From positions 1 through 13,674 of the forward strand of contig JACPDC010000104.1 of assembly GCA_016184235.1 (NCBI GenBank): 13,674 bases of DNA, read 5' to 3'. Shown here piece after piece: positions 6,978 to 13,581 of this stretch. Below the pieces are notes generated by a model. That model did no database searches, was not told where the DNA came from, and saw only the letters and a program-made list of their open reading frames with translations. The first letter of the stretch is position 1, and each line of letters begins with the position of its first letter. The DNA is from Deltaproteobacteria bacterium (lineage in GTDB: Bacteria > Desulfobacterota > Binatia > UBA9968). Made by a program: the position numbers and the translations under genes.

Positions 6978-7718
6978 CTAATGGGGAGGCTTCCGCTCTT
7001 TAGCTTCTTTCATGCCTTCGAAAGGCGCCCCTTTTTCCACCAGCTTAAAGTGGAGCACGTTGAGCAGGCATTGGGCCCGCTCTTCGAGGGAGGCGGCCTC
7101 GAGCAGACTCTGTTTTTCCAGCATGGAGGCTTCCACCGAGAAACAACAGAGATTGAGCCAGGTCTCGCTTTCCAGAGAGGGGTCGCTGAGAACCTTGAGC
7201 AAATCCGGATCCTTCTCCTCCATGGTCTGCCGCACCAGGTCGACGATCTCGCTCCGCACCGACGCCGCCAGGGCCTGGCTCGACTCTCTCGGCTCCGCCC
7301 TCACAAGCACTCTCGCCTGCCGGTAGGGGCTTTGTTCCAGTATCTGCTCCTGGATATGGTATTCTCTCAACCCGTAGAGCACGATGTTGAAGCGGCCGTC
7401 CGGCACCGGCGTGGCGCTGACGATCTCTCCCACGCACCCCACCGGATAGATATCCGGATTCCCATGATAGTTTTTGCTCCAGTCTCCTCGCAACAGAGCC
7501 ATGCCGATCAACTTCGGCCCGGCCATGGCGTCCTTCACCATCTGGCGGTAACGCGGCTCAAAGATATGAAGTGGAAGATGAACTTTCGGAAAAAGCACTA
7601 CGTTAGGCAAAGGGAACACCGGAATGACCTGTCCCTGAGGATGGCTGTCTCTTTCTTCGTTCACGGCGCGCGCTTTGATCGAGACTAAACTTGCTTGAAA
7701 GGCCCTCACTATTAACAC
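6978..7718 (-). CDS. Stand-alone Lon N-terminal (substrate-binding) domain protein
   Basis: A 246-residue soluble protein that matches the Lon protease N-terminal domain (LON_substr_bdg) without the AAA+ ATPase and protease parts. The signature VIPVFPLPNVVLFPKVHLPL (about 32-51) is followed directly by HIFEPRYRQMV, then GMALLRGDW, YPVGCVGEIVSATPVPDGRFNIVLYGLREYHI, SPYRQARVLV, and an all-helical C-terminal half ending in LLNVLHFKLVEKG. Such short proteins are widespread in proteobacteria; their role is not settled (adaptor or substrate-binding function is proposed by analogy). The start codon is GTG at 7718, supported by AAGGAAGAGG placed 7 nt upstream. An internal GTG at residue 19 would give a more typical N-terminus but has no Shine-Dalgarno. 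It is transcribed divergently from the polyprenyl synthase gene. Confidence 0.92.
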   Translation of the reverse strand: MLIVRAFQASLVSIKARAVNEERDSHPQGQVIPVFPLPNVVLFPKVHLPLHIFEPRYRQMVKDAMAGPKLIGMALLRGDWSKNYHGNPDIYPVGCVGEIVSATPVPDGRFNIVLYGLREYHIQEQILEQSPYRQARVLVRAEPRESSQALAASVRSEIVDLVRQTMEEKDPDLLKVLSDPSLESETWLNLCCFSVEASMLEKQSLLEAASLEERAQCLLNVLHFKLVEKGAPFEGMKEAKERKPPH

Positions 7719-7750
7719 GGCGCCGCCTCTTCCTTCAACCGTCCTCCGGC

Positions 7751-7799
7751 TTGACCTCCCCCATGATCTGTGCCATTTTGCCTGCTAGTTAACGCTAGC
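7751..7799 (+). promoter_or_regulatory. Candidate promoter and dyad in the divergent intergenic region
   Basis: TTGACC (7751-7756) is followed after 17 bp by CATTTT (7774-7779), a good -35 with a weak -10 for the polyprenyl synthase gene. Just downstream is the dyad GCTAG-TTAACG-CTAGC (7784-7799), which would fall near the start of transcription and could be an operator. Both assignments are tentative. Confidence 0.3.
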
Positions 7800-7815
7800 C
7801 GCGGAGTCCTTTCTG

Positions 7816-8850
7816 TTGCAGGAAAATAAAAGAAAAATGGCGAGCCATTCCTTCGTAGCCGAGCTGGTCCGAAAGGCGCCTCCTTTCAAGGGAGCCATCG
7901 ACCCTTTCACCTGCGTTCAGGCCGAGCTGGAGCTGGTGGAGCAGAACCTGACGCGCTGCATTCGGTCGTCAGAAGCGGCATTGACAGACATTTCCTCCCA
8001 CTTGATCCACGGCGGCGGCAAGCGAGTGCGGCCTCTGGTTACCCTGCTCGCCTTCAAGCTTTTCGGCGGCAAGAAGCTGGAAGATATCGTAGACATCGCC
8101 ACCGCTATGGAGCTGATCCATACGGCGACCCTGCTTCACGACGACATCATCGACGGCGCGGATGTGCGACGAGGAAAAGAATCCGCATATAAAAAATTCG
8201 GCCTCAAGGCGACGCTGGTCACCGGCGATTTCCTGTTCATCAAGGCCTTTGAGTTCGCGGGAAAATTCGACGATACCGTTGTCCAGTGGACCGCGGATGC
8301 CTGTACGCGTCTGACCGAAGGGGAGATGCTCCAGGGCTCTTTCAACCGCAACCTCAACGTGACGCTGGAAGATTATCTGGAGATCGTAAGACGCAAAACC
8401 GCCTCCTTGTTTCAGACCGGCGCCCGGATCGGCGCGTACTTGGCCGGTGCAAAACCGGCCCTGGTGCAGCAAATGGACGAGTACGGGATGAACCTGGGAA
8501 TCGCCTTTCAGATCATCGACGATGTCCTCGATGTCGTCGGGCACAAGGAGCTCCTGGGAAAGCCGGTAGGAATAGATCTGCGGGACGGCAACCCATCTCT
8601 GCCGATCATCCTTGCCCTGAACGGAGGGCAGAAAGTGGTGGCAGAGGCCTTTGAGTGCGCCCACCCGACCACGGAACAGATTCGGGGAGCGATCGAGGCC
8701 ATCCGGGAGGGAAGCGCCATCCAGCAGGCCAAGAGTCTTTCCAAGAGCTATGCGGAGCGGGCCTACAAAGTGATCAAGAAGCTTCCCCCGTCGCTATACC
8801 GCAACGGCTTGAAAACCCTCGTCCGGCTTATCATCGAAAGAGACTTCTAG
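7816..8850 (+). CDS. Polyprenyl diphosphate synthase (long-chain, trans), quinone side chain
   Basis: Condenses isopentenyl diphosphate units onto an allylic primer to make the C35-C45 tail of menaquinone or ubiquinone. The full-length protein of 344 residues has GGGKRVRP (66-73), the first Asp-rich motif LLHDDIIDGADVRRG with DDIID at 109-113, the GDFLFIKAFEFA and TEGEMLQ helices, KTASLFQTGARIGAYLAG, and the second Asp-rich motif FQIIDDVLD with DDVLD at 235-239 followed by GKPVGIDLRDGNPSLPIILAL. Residues before the first Asp-rich motif lack a bulky pair close to it (LLH), in line with a long-chain product, but exact chain length cannot be read. The start is TTG at 7816 with GGAG 9 nt upstream; ATG at 7837 (residue 8) is an equally possible start behind AGGA. 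The downstream ubiE supports a quinone role over carotenoid or undecaprenyl synthesis. Confidence 0.94.
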   Translation: MQENKRKMASHSFVAELVRKAPPFKGAIDPFTCVQAELELVEQNLTRCIRSSEAALTDISSHLIHGGGKRVRPLVTLLAFKLFGGKKLEDIVDIATAMELIHTATLLHDDIIDGADVRRGKESAYKKFGLKATLVTGDFLFIKAFEFAGKFDDTVVQWTADACTRLTEGEMLQGSFNRNLNVTLEDYLEIVRRKTASLFQTGARIGAYLAGAKPALVQQMDEYGMNLGIAFQIIDDVLDVVGHKELLGKPVGIDLRDGNPSLPIILALNGGQKVVAEAFECAHPTTEQIRGAIEAIREGSAIQQAKSLSKSYAERAYKVIKKLPPSLYRNGLKTLVRLIIERDF

Positions 8851-8923
8851 CGCCTCGCATGGGCCCCGCTTACAGGCCGCCGCTGTTATTGCCCGGCCCT
8901 TACTCAAGACATTAGACAGTGCA

Positions 8924-9646
8924 ATGCCTCCTTCCTCCAAGCACCAGCTGGTGCAAAACATCTTCGACCGCATCGCAACGCGCTACGATTTGCTCAATCG
9001 CGTCATCAGCTTCCACTTTGACACATTCTGGAGGAAAAGGGCGGTCCGCGCCCTGCGCCTCACGAGCCAAAATCCCGTGGTCCTGGATCTTGGCAGCGGC
9101 ACGGGCGATCTTGCTCTTGCCGCGGCAACCGAGTTCCAGCAGGGGATGATCGTCGGCTTGGATTTCTCGCATGCCATGCTGCGTTTGGCCCTGAAGAAGA
9201 AAAAAAACGCCCGGAGCGACAACAGGATATTTTTTATCCTCGGGAGCGCGCTCGATCCGCCGTTTCGCGCCGAAAGCTTCGACGCCGTGGTGACGGCCTT
9301 CGTGCTGCGCAATATCACCGACTTGAGCCTGTTCTTCCATCATGCCCACCGGCTCCTGCGGCCGGGCGGAAAACTGGTATCCCTGGATATGTTTCCCCCT
9401 TCCCGTTTCCCGTTCTCTCTCTTCTACTCTTGTTACTTCTACCGTTTGGTTCCGTGGATTGGCGCGCTCCTGGCACGCGACCGCGGGGCCTACCAGTACC
9501 TCTCCGACTCGGTGAGAACCTTTCACCCGCCCGAGACTGTCGCCGAGCTGATCCGAGAAACGGGCTTTCAGGAAGTGAGGATAGAGAAATTTTTGAGCGG
9601 CGCGGTCTGCCTCCACCTGGGAGAGAAACCCGGAGCGTCTCGCTAG
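8924..9646 (+). CDS. ubiE: UbiE/MenG family demethylmenaquinone/ubiquinone C-methyltransferase
   Basis: S-adenosylmethionine-dependent C-methylation of the quinone ring, the final step of menaquinone synthesis and an intermediate step of ubiquinone synthesis. The 240 residues carry the UbiE N-terminal signature VQNIFDRIATRYDLLNRVIS (10-29), the SAM-binding motif I VLDLGSGTGD (53-62), GLDFSHAMLRLA, the motif SFDAVVTAFVLRNITDL, the LRPGGKLVSLDMF strand and the family-specific YQYLSDSVRTFHPPETVAELIRETGF near the C-terminus. It follows the polyprenyl synthase gene by 73 bp on the same strand, and the next gene starts 11 bp after its stop. The ATG has no clear Shine-Dalgarno. Whether the product is menaquinone (menG name) or ubiquinone cannot be told from this gene alone. 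Confidence 0.94.
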   Translation: MPPSSKHQLVQNIFDRIATRYDLLNRVISFHFDTFWRKRAVRALRLTSQNPVVLDLGSGTGDLALAAATEFQQGMIVGLDFSHAMLRLALKKKKNARSDNRIFFILGSALDPPFRAESFDAVVTAFVLRNITDLSLFFHHAHRLLRPGGKLVSLDMFPPSRFPFSLFYSCYFYRLVPWIGALLARDRGAYQYLSDSVRTFHPPETVAELIRETGFQEVRIEKFLSGAVCLHLGEKPGASR

Positions 9647-9657
9647 GTCAATCATTC

Positions 9658-10488
9658 ATGAGGGCATTTCCGGCCAGTTTTTTGCTGCTCTTTTACCAGG
9701 TGGCCTTGGGCGGCCTGTTCGCCGTAGCGGCCACGCCGTTCCACGAACTGGAGCGCGGGTTTTACAAATCGACGGGGGGTGTCCTGTTGGCGATCGGCGC
9801 GCTGGGCTTTCTGGGAAAGGCCGACCTCTTTTTTGAATCGTTGTCCGACGGCGCCCGCCCGGCGGCGACGGCCGAAATCGTTCTCTACCTGTTCTTCGTC
9901 GTTTTTTTCGCTCTCTATATCCTCTCGCTTTGGGGAGAGCATGTCCGGTTCAGGGCCCGGACCTTTACTCTTGCCCTTTTCACGGGCCTCGCAGGACTTG
10001 CAGCGGGCGCCCCGAATTTCTACCAGACTCCCTTGTGGTCGCTCGAGGCGCTCGTCTATCCGCTGAGCTTTTTCCTATCCGCTCTTGTTCTCGGGGGCGT
10101 GACGGTAGGCATGCTGATCGGCCACTGGTATCTCATCGACACGGGCCAGAGCATAGATCCCTTTATCCGCATCTACAGGTTTTTCCTTATTTCGCTGATC
10201 GTTCAGGTCGTGTTCCTGCTGACGCTGCCGCTGCTGCTCTACCTGCTCGGGAGCCCGAAGAGCATCGTAAGACTACGACAGTTCTGGGAGGAGCACCAGA
10301 TCCTCTTGTGGAGCCGGCTATTGATCGGTCAAGTCGCCCCTCTAATACTGTCGGGTATGATATGGCGCACGCTGAAGATACCCCATACGATGGCGGCAAC
10401 GGGCCTGTTCTATATCGCCCTATTGGGAGTCTTCGTGGGAGAGATTTTAGGAAGGCAAATCTTAGCCCTGACCTCCCTGCCCTTCTAA
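9658..10488 (+). CDS. Unrecognised multi-pass membrane protein downstream of ubiE
   Basis: I do not recognise this family with certainty. The 276-residue product has about eight hydrophobic spans (approximately 5-25, 37-55, 67-90, 96-114, 124-153, 168-195, 214-236, 240-265). Notable polar points in or near membranes are the motif GHWYLID (G155-H156-W157) and a C-terminal GEILGR (261-266), which recalls the closing part of NrfD/DmsC-type quinone-interacting anchors. It lacks the Asp-rich motifs of UbiA prenyltransferases. The reading frame stays open upstream into ubiE, but ATG 9658 is chosen because it follows the ubiE stop by 11 nt, has AGGT upstream, and begins a clean membrane segment. Co-transcription with the polyprenyl synthase and ubiE suggests a quinone- or respiration-linked role (inference). 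The coding frame is convincing: long, membrane-like and free of breaks. Confidence 0.85.
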   Translation: MRAFPASFLLLFYQVALGGLFAVAATPFHELERGFYKSTGGVLLAIGALGFLGKADLFFESLSDGARPAATAEIVLYLFFVVFFALYILSLWGEHVRFRARTFTLALFTGLAGLAAGAPNFYQTPLWSLEALVYPLSFFLSALVLGGVTVGMLIGHWYLIDTGQSIDPFIRIYRFFLISLIVQVVFLLTLPLLLYLLGSPKSIVRLRQFWEEHQILLWSRLLIGQVAPLILSGMIWRTLKIPHTMAATGLFYIALLGVFVGEILGRQILALTSLPF

Positions 10489-10490
10489 CC

Positions 10491-10612
10491 GACCGCTGAA
10501 AAAGGCCCACCTGCTTCGTTCCGCTCGACCCGCTCGCTCCAACGTACTTCCCAAGTACGCCTCCGCTCGCGGCTCATCGTGCGCCTCGCATCTGGGACCT
10601 TTTTGACCGGTC
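10491..10612. repeat. 122-bp palindromic foldback element (MITE/REP-like)
   Basis: The ends are imperfect inverted repeats: GACCGCTGAAAAAGGCCCA at 10491-10509 against GACCGGTCAAAAAGGTCCCA, the reverse complement of 10593-10612. The exact centre (10543-10559) is a perfect hairpin CGTACTT-CCC-AAGTACG. The arms between are partly complementary and GC-rich. The element fills the convergent gap completely, starting 2 bp after the membrane-protein stop and ending 4 bp before the stop of the opposing gene. The overall plan (outer TGAAAAAG.. ends, central AAGTACG loop) resembles multi-copy intergenic palindromes I recall from metagenomic deltaproteobacterial-like genomes. It could also serve as a two-way transcription stop through its long stem. 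It has no coding capacity, so mobility would need a transposase in trans. Confidence 0.75.
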
Positions 10613-10616
10613 TTCT

Positions 10617-10884
10617 CTATTCTTCTTGTTGGGGATTCTCTTGCGTTGGGGCCGGAGGAGAATAGGTCTTGATCTTCGTCACCCTGAGCCCCTTGGAAGT
10701 CCAGCCGAGGTCATAGCCCACTTCCTGGCCTTCTTTGAGATCGGCCGGAGGAAAAGGGAATCTCACGACCGCTTTCCGCCCTGACCAATCCCATATTGTT
10801 GCTGGGAAAGAGCTTGCTGATGACTCCCTGATGGAAGAGATCTTTCCCTTGTTTGGGTTCAAGGTTTTCGTCCGGGCCGCTCAT
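10617..10884 (-). CDS. Small cold-shock-domain-like (OB-fold) protein with an apparent 1-nt frameshift
   Basis: Two overlapping frames each hold half of one plausible protein. From ATG 10884 the first reads MSGPDENLEPKQGKDLFHQG, then VISKLFPSNNMGLVRAESGREIPF, and stops at 10711. The second frame, which ends at 10617, contributes PPADLKEGQEVGYDLGWTSK then GLRVTKIKTY and a Pro/Gln/Glu tail. Joined at the run of four T (10752-10755) by dropping one base, they give 88 residues in the order of a cold-shock domain: GVIxxLFP, ..GLVR...GREI.F, LKEGQEV.Y.L....KGLRVTKI. This would be a nucleic-acid-binding beta barrel. The aromatic RNP1 motif (KGFGF) of true CspA proteins is degenerate (NNMGL). The ATG lies 9 nt after the hemD stop. 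If the shift is real the gene is broken. The alternative is an 81-residue product from TTG 10862 in the second frame, whose N-terminus makes less sense. Confidence 0.65.
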
Positions 10885-10893
10885 GTTTCACAT

Positions 10894-11754
10894 TTAAGAC
10901 TTCCTCGCCCCGCGCTTCGCCTCCAAGAGCTCTCGCCCATGGCGACCCAGAGCGGCCATCAGGTGTCCCATTTTAGGGTGTTCGGGTTCGAGATCCGCTT
11001 TGAGGCCAAAATGTTCCAATGCCTCGCTGCATACCGGTCCGATGGATGCGATGAGAACTCGGCTGAAGGCCTGTCCTAGGGATAGATCCAATTTCTCTTC
11101 TACGGCTACATGGAACATGTGATCCACCTGTGTCGCGTTGGTAAAAAGGGCCATATCGACCTGGCGGTCCACAATCCTCCGAATGGCGGCTCGCAGGGGG
11201 GCAGTGTCTTCAGGAAGGGCCCAGCGATAAACAGGCACACGGACTACCTTGGCCCCACGGGCCTCAAGGCCGGCTGTCAATTCTCGATTGGTGATGCCGT
11301 ATTCCTGAACCGCGATGCGCCGACTTCTGATATCCGCCTTACTGTCAAGCTCCGACAGGATATCACGCCAGGTATTGGGCTCAGGGACACTGATATTCGG
11401 TGTTAGCCCCAGTTCCTTGAGCGCCGCAACCGGTTTGGGTCCGCGCGCCACCAAAGTAACTTGTTGCAGAGCCGCCGCCACTCTTTCGCGTGAGTATTGA
11501 CTTGCAACCGCCGCCACCAGCGTCCTGGTACCGACGCCGGTTAATAAAATCAGAACATCGAATTTGCCGGCTTCGAGTTGTCCAATAAAATCTATAGCCG
11601 CACTGTTTTCGCCGAGGGGAATTTCTCGCATCGAAGGGGCAATCAAGGGTTCGCCGCCATAGTTCCGGATGAGTTCAGCCATCTCGGCTGCGCGGCGACT
11701 TTCAAAAGAGACTATCCTAAGTCCTTTAAGGCTGGATTTGAGGATGACTTCCAT
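10894..11754 (-). CDS. hemD: Uroporphyrinogen-III synthase
   Basis: Cyclises hydroxymethylbilane to uroporphyrinogen III with inversion of ring D, the branch point to haem, sirohaem and cobalamin. The 286 residues fit the two-domain family: LKGLRIVSFESRRAAEMAELIRNYGGEPLIAPSMREIPL at the N-terminus, FDVLILLTGVGTRTLV (domain 1), VARGPKPVAALKELGL, RIAVQEYG as the start of a linker, KVVRVPVYRWALPEDT, DMALFTNATQVDHMF (domain 2) and SIGPVCSEALEHFGLKADLEPEHPKMGHLMAAL at the C-terminus. HemD is poorly conserved in general, and these spaced motifs are what define it. Its start overlaps the end of cobA by 29 bp, so the two are translated from one message. This tandem cobA-hemD order occurs in many bacteria, sometimes as a fusion. 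Confidence 0.93.
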   Translation of the reverse strand: MEVILKSSLKGLRIVSFESRRAAEMAELIRNYGGEPLIAPSMREIPLGENSAAIDFIGQLEAGKFDVLILLTGVGTRTLVAAVASQYSRERVAAALQQVTLVARGPKPVAALKELGLTPNISVPEPNTWRDILSELDSKADIRSRRIAVQEYGITNRELTAGLEARGAKVVRVPVYRWALPEDTAPLRAAIRRIVDRQVDMALFTNATQVDHMFHVAVEEKLDLSLGQAFSRVLIASIGPVCSEALEHFGLKADLEPEHPKMGHLMAALGRHGRELLEAKRGARKS

Positions 11755-12526
11755 TGAGGGGATCCACCCGCTTCACGGCCAAAGCAAGCTCATCAAACCA
11801 GTGGAGTCTGTCCCTTAGGGCAACCACCTCCCCTACGACTACCACAACCGGAGGCTGGAGGACAGCGGCTTTATCGATGATGTCCGCGAGCGTGCCGACG
11901 ACCGTCTGCTGTTCTTCGGTCGTGCCCCATCTTATGAGCGCCACCGGCGTTGCGGGGGACCGTCCGTGGGCGAGGAGCTTGCCCACTATCAGGGGAAAGT
12001 TCTTGAGCCCCATGAGGATAACCAGAGTATCGACGGCCGTGGACAATCGCGCCCAATCAACCGACGGCTCCGCTTTGCAGGCCTCATGGCCGGTAATGAC
12101 GGCAAAGGATGAGGAGAGTTCCCGATGGGTCAGCGGGATGCCCGCGTACGCCGGCACCGCCACAGCGGAGGAAACCCCGGGGACCACCTCGAAAGGAACT
12201 CCCGCCGCGAGCAACGCCTCGGCCTCCTCGCCACCCCGGCCAAAGATGAATGGATCCCCCCCTTTGAGCCGGACTACCAGCGAGCCGAGCCGCGCCTGCG
12301 CGATCAGGATACCGTTGATCTGCTCTTGCGGGAGGGTGTGAAAGCCACTGCCCTTGCCCACAAACAGGCGCAGGGCTGCTGACGGCGCCTCCTCAAGGAG
12401 AACTGGATTGACCAGCCGGTCGTAAACGACCACCTCCGCCCGGCGCAACAGTTCCAGCCCCCGGACGGTCATGAGACCGGGATCCCCGGGCCCCGCGCCG
12501 ACTAGATACACCTTGCCTTTCTTCAT
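11726..12526 (-). CDS. cobA: Uroporphyrinogen-III C-methyltransferase (SUMT)
   Basis: Methylates uroporphyrinogen III at C2 and C7 with S-adenosylmethionine to give precorrin-2. The 266 residues hold every SUMT landmark: VYLVGAGPGDPGLMTVRG (7-24), EVVVYDRLV, LFVGKGSG, the VVRLKGGDPFIFGRGGEEAE loop, FEVVPGVSSAVAVPAYAGIPLTHR, the FAVITGHE strand, TLVILMGLKN, and TPVALIRWGTTEEQQTVVGTL. The length corresponds to the CobA domain alone, not the CysG fusion. Its ATG overlaps the stop of the precorrin-2 dehydrogenase gene in a 4-bp ATGA, and its end overlaps hemD, pointing to tightly coupled translation. Precorrin-2 can feed sirohaem or, elsewhere in the genome, cobalamin; the neighbours here favour sirohaem. 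Confidence 0.97.
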   Translation of the reverse strand: MKKGKVYLVGAGPGDPGLMTVRGLELLRRAEVVVYDRLVNPVLLEEAPSAALRLFVGKGSGFHTLPQEQINGILIAQARLGSLVVRLKGGDPFIFGRGGEEAEALLAAGVPFEVVPGVSSAVAVPAYAGIPLTHRELSSSFAVITGHEACKAEPSVDWARLSTAVDTLVILMGLKNFPLIVGKLLAHGRSPATPVALIRWGTTEEQQTVVGTLADIIDKAAVLQPPVVVVVGEVVALRDRLHWFDELALAVKRVDPLNGSHPQIQP

Positions 12527-13152
12527 GTCTCCACCCCTAGTTGCTTCAGCAGGTAATTCCTTGCCTTTCCTTGCTTCCCCTCCCTAATAAACCGACGTAG
12601 ATCACCGTTCAGAGCCTTCTGCCACGTTTCAGCACTCGGGGTTAAAGAGTGCTCTTTTAGCTTTTGCCGGACCTCGGCCACAATTTCCGTGAGTGCCGCG
12701 TAGTCCTCGGTAATGTAAGCCTCCAGTTCCTCCCTGATTGCCCTAGAAAGCGCAGGACTCGACCCTCCAGTTGCTACCGCCACCACAAGCTCACCGCGCC
12801 GAAGGACCGACGGCAGGATGAAATCGCAATGGGCGGGGTCGTCGGCGGCATTGACCCAAACGCCCAGATCGCGTCCTTCCCTAGCGACCTCCCTGCTTAT
12901 CTCAGGATCGTCCGTGGCGACAAAGGCGAGCGCATGGTCACGAAGATCACCGGACTGATATTGGCGGCAGATGTGGCGAACCGCTCCCCGGGCGGCTAAG
13001 GAAATGAGTTTGGAGGTAAGGGCCGGGCTGACTACCGTGATGCGGGCGCCCGCTTGTAATAGCCCTTCCATTTTCCGCTCAGCCACGGCTCCACCGCCGA
13101 TCACAATACAAGGTTGACCGGTCAGATTAAGAAAGATCGGGTAGTATGCCAT
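12523..13152 (-). CDS. Precorrin-2 dehydrogenase (siroheme synthase N-terminal domain, CysG-N/SirC type)
   Basis: NAD-dependent oxidation of precorrin-2 to sirohydrochlorin; CysG-N/Met8 types may also insert iron. The 209 residues start MAYYPIFLNLTGQPCIVIGG, with the nucleotide-binding motif GGGAVAERK at 19-27, then LLQAGARITVVSP, FVATDDPEISREVA, NAADDPAHCDFILPSVLRRG (with the conserved Asp pair implicated in catalysis in CysG) and LVVAVATGGSSPALSRAIREELE; the rest is a helical dimerisation domain. The frame is open further upstream (to 13359), but ATG 13152 is chosen because homologues begin with this YPIFLNL segment and GGAGGG stands 9 nt before it. It overlaps the preceding gene by 26 bp and cobA by 4 bp. 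No separate sirohydrochlorin ferrochelatase is in view, so either this protein or a distant gene must load iron. Confidence 0.94.
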   Translation of the reverse strand: MAYYPIFLNLTGQPCIVIGGGAVAERKMEGLLQAGARITVVSPALTSKLISLAARGAVRHICRQYQSGDLRDHALAFVATDDPEISREVAREGRDLGVWVNAADDPAHCDFILPSVLRRGELVVAVATGGSSPALSRAIREELEAYITEDYAALTEIVAEVRQKLKEHSLTPSAETWQKALNGDLRRFIREGKQGKARNYLLKQLGVET

Positions 13153-13579
13153 CCCGTTGGCCCTCCGGCTCTTCAATTTTCCACAGAATTCCATCGCCCG
13201 ACTTAAGCTCCGAGAGCACATCAGGCACAAAGAGGTTGGGCCCGTACAAGCCGATGTCCAGGGCCCACGCGCCGCTGCGGATCTCATCGGAATAGAGCTC
13301 ACGAGCGACGTGCTCGAGCAGCCTGGTAAAGGAAGTCCGCCCCTCACGTTTAAGAACATTTATAGCCATCTGCTCCACGGGTGTGGCCGGAGGCCGGCAT
13401 TCCTCGAGAAGCCGGATGATAGCTCCACGAGAACCTTCGAATCCGGGAACCGCTCCGGGACTGTTTCTTCCCAGGATCCCGGTTCTCAGTTGCGATTTCC
13501 GAGAGGCCGCGGCGAAAAAGTCGGCGACAGCTTGTTTAAACACCCTGGTCATAGCCCTTAGATAGCCTCCGCCTTTCAT
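13127..13579 (-). CDS. Unrecognised protein between sat and the siroheme genes
   Basis: I do not recognise this 150-residue protein. It is soluble with no signal peptide or membrane span. The N-terminal part (MTRVFKQAVADFFAAASRKSQ) looks like an amphipathic helix. A Pro-rich link (ECRPPATPVEQ) leads to a helical stretch AINVLKREGRTSFTRLLEHVARELY that could be a helix-turn-helix-like fold, then GAWALDIGLYGPNLFVPDVLSELKSGDGILWKIEEP, which has a beta-rich closing pattern. It has a single Cys and no Cys clusters. ATG 13579 is chosen because it follows the sat stop by 2 nt. GTG 13600 (overlapping sat, GAGGTG upstream) and ATG 13552 (GGAGG upstream) are real alternatives. The end overlaps the precorrin-2 dehydrogenase start by 26 bp. 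Conserved-looking operon placement suggests a link to sulfate or sirohaem metabolism, but no function can be assigned. Confidence 0.75.
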   Translation of the reverse strand: MKGGGYLRAMTRVFKQAVADFFAAASRKSQLRTGILGRNSPGAVPGFEGSRGAIIRLLEECRPPATPVEQMAINVLKREGRTSFTRLLEHVARELYSDEIRSGAWALDIGLYGPNLFVPDVLSELKSGDGILWKIEEPEGQRDGILPDLS

Positions 13580-13581
13580 GA

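Noticed and set aside
9430..9657. Upstream extension of the membrane-protein frame from 9430
   Set aside because: It lies wholly inside the well-supported ubiE gene in another frame and its translation is Arg/Pro-rich rather than membrane-like; ATG 9658 gives a clean start.
13153..13359. Upstream extension of the precorrin-2 dehydrogenase frame to 13359
   Set aside because: The extension has low-complexity Ser/Cys/Arg-rich sequence, overlaps another gene and lacks a Shine-Dalgarno; homologues begin at the YPIFLNL segment, and GGAGGG precedes ATG 13152.
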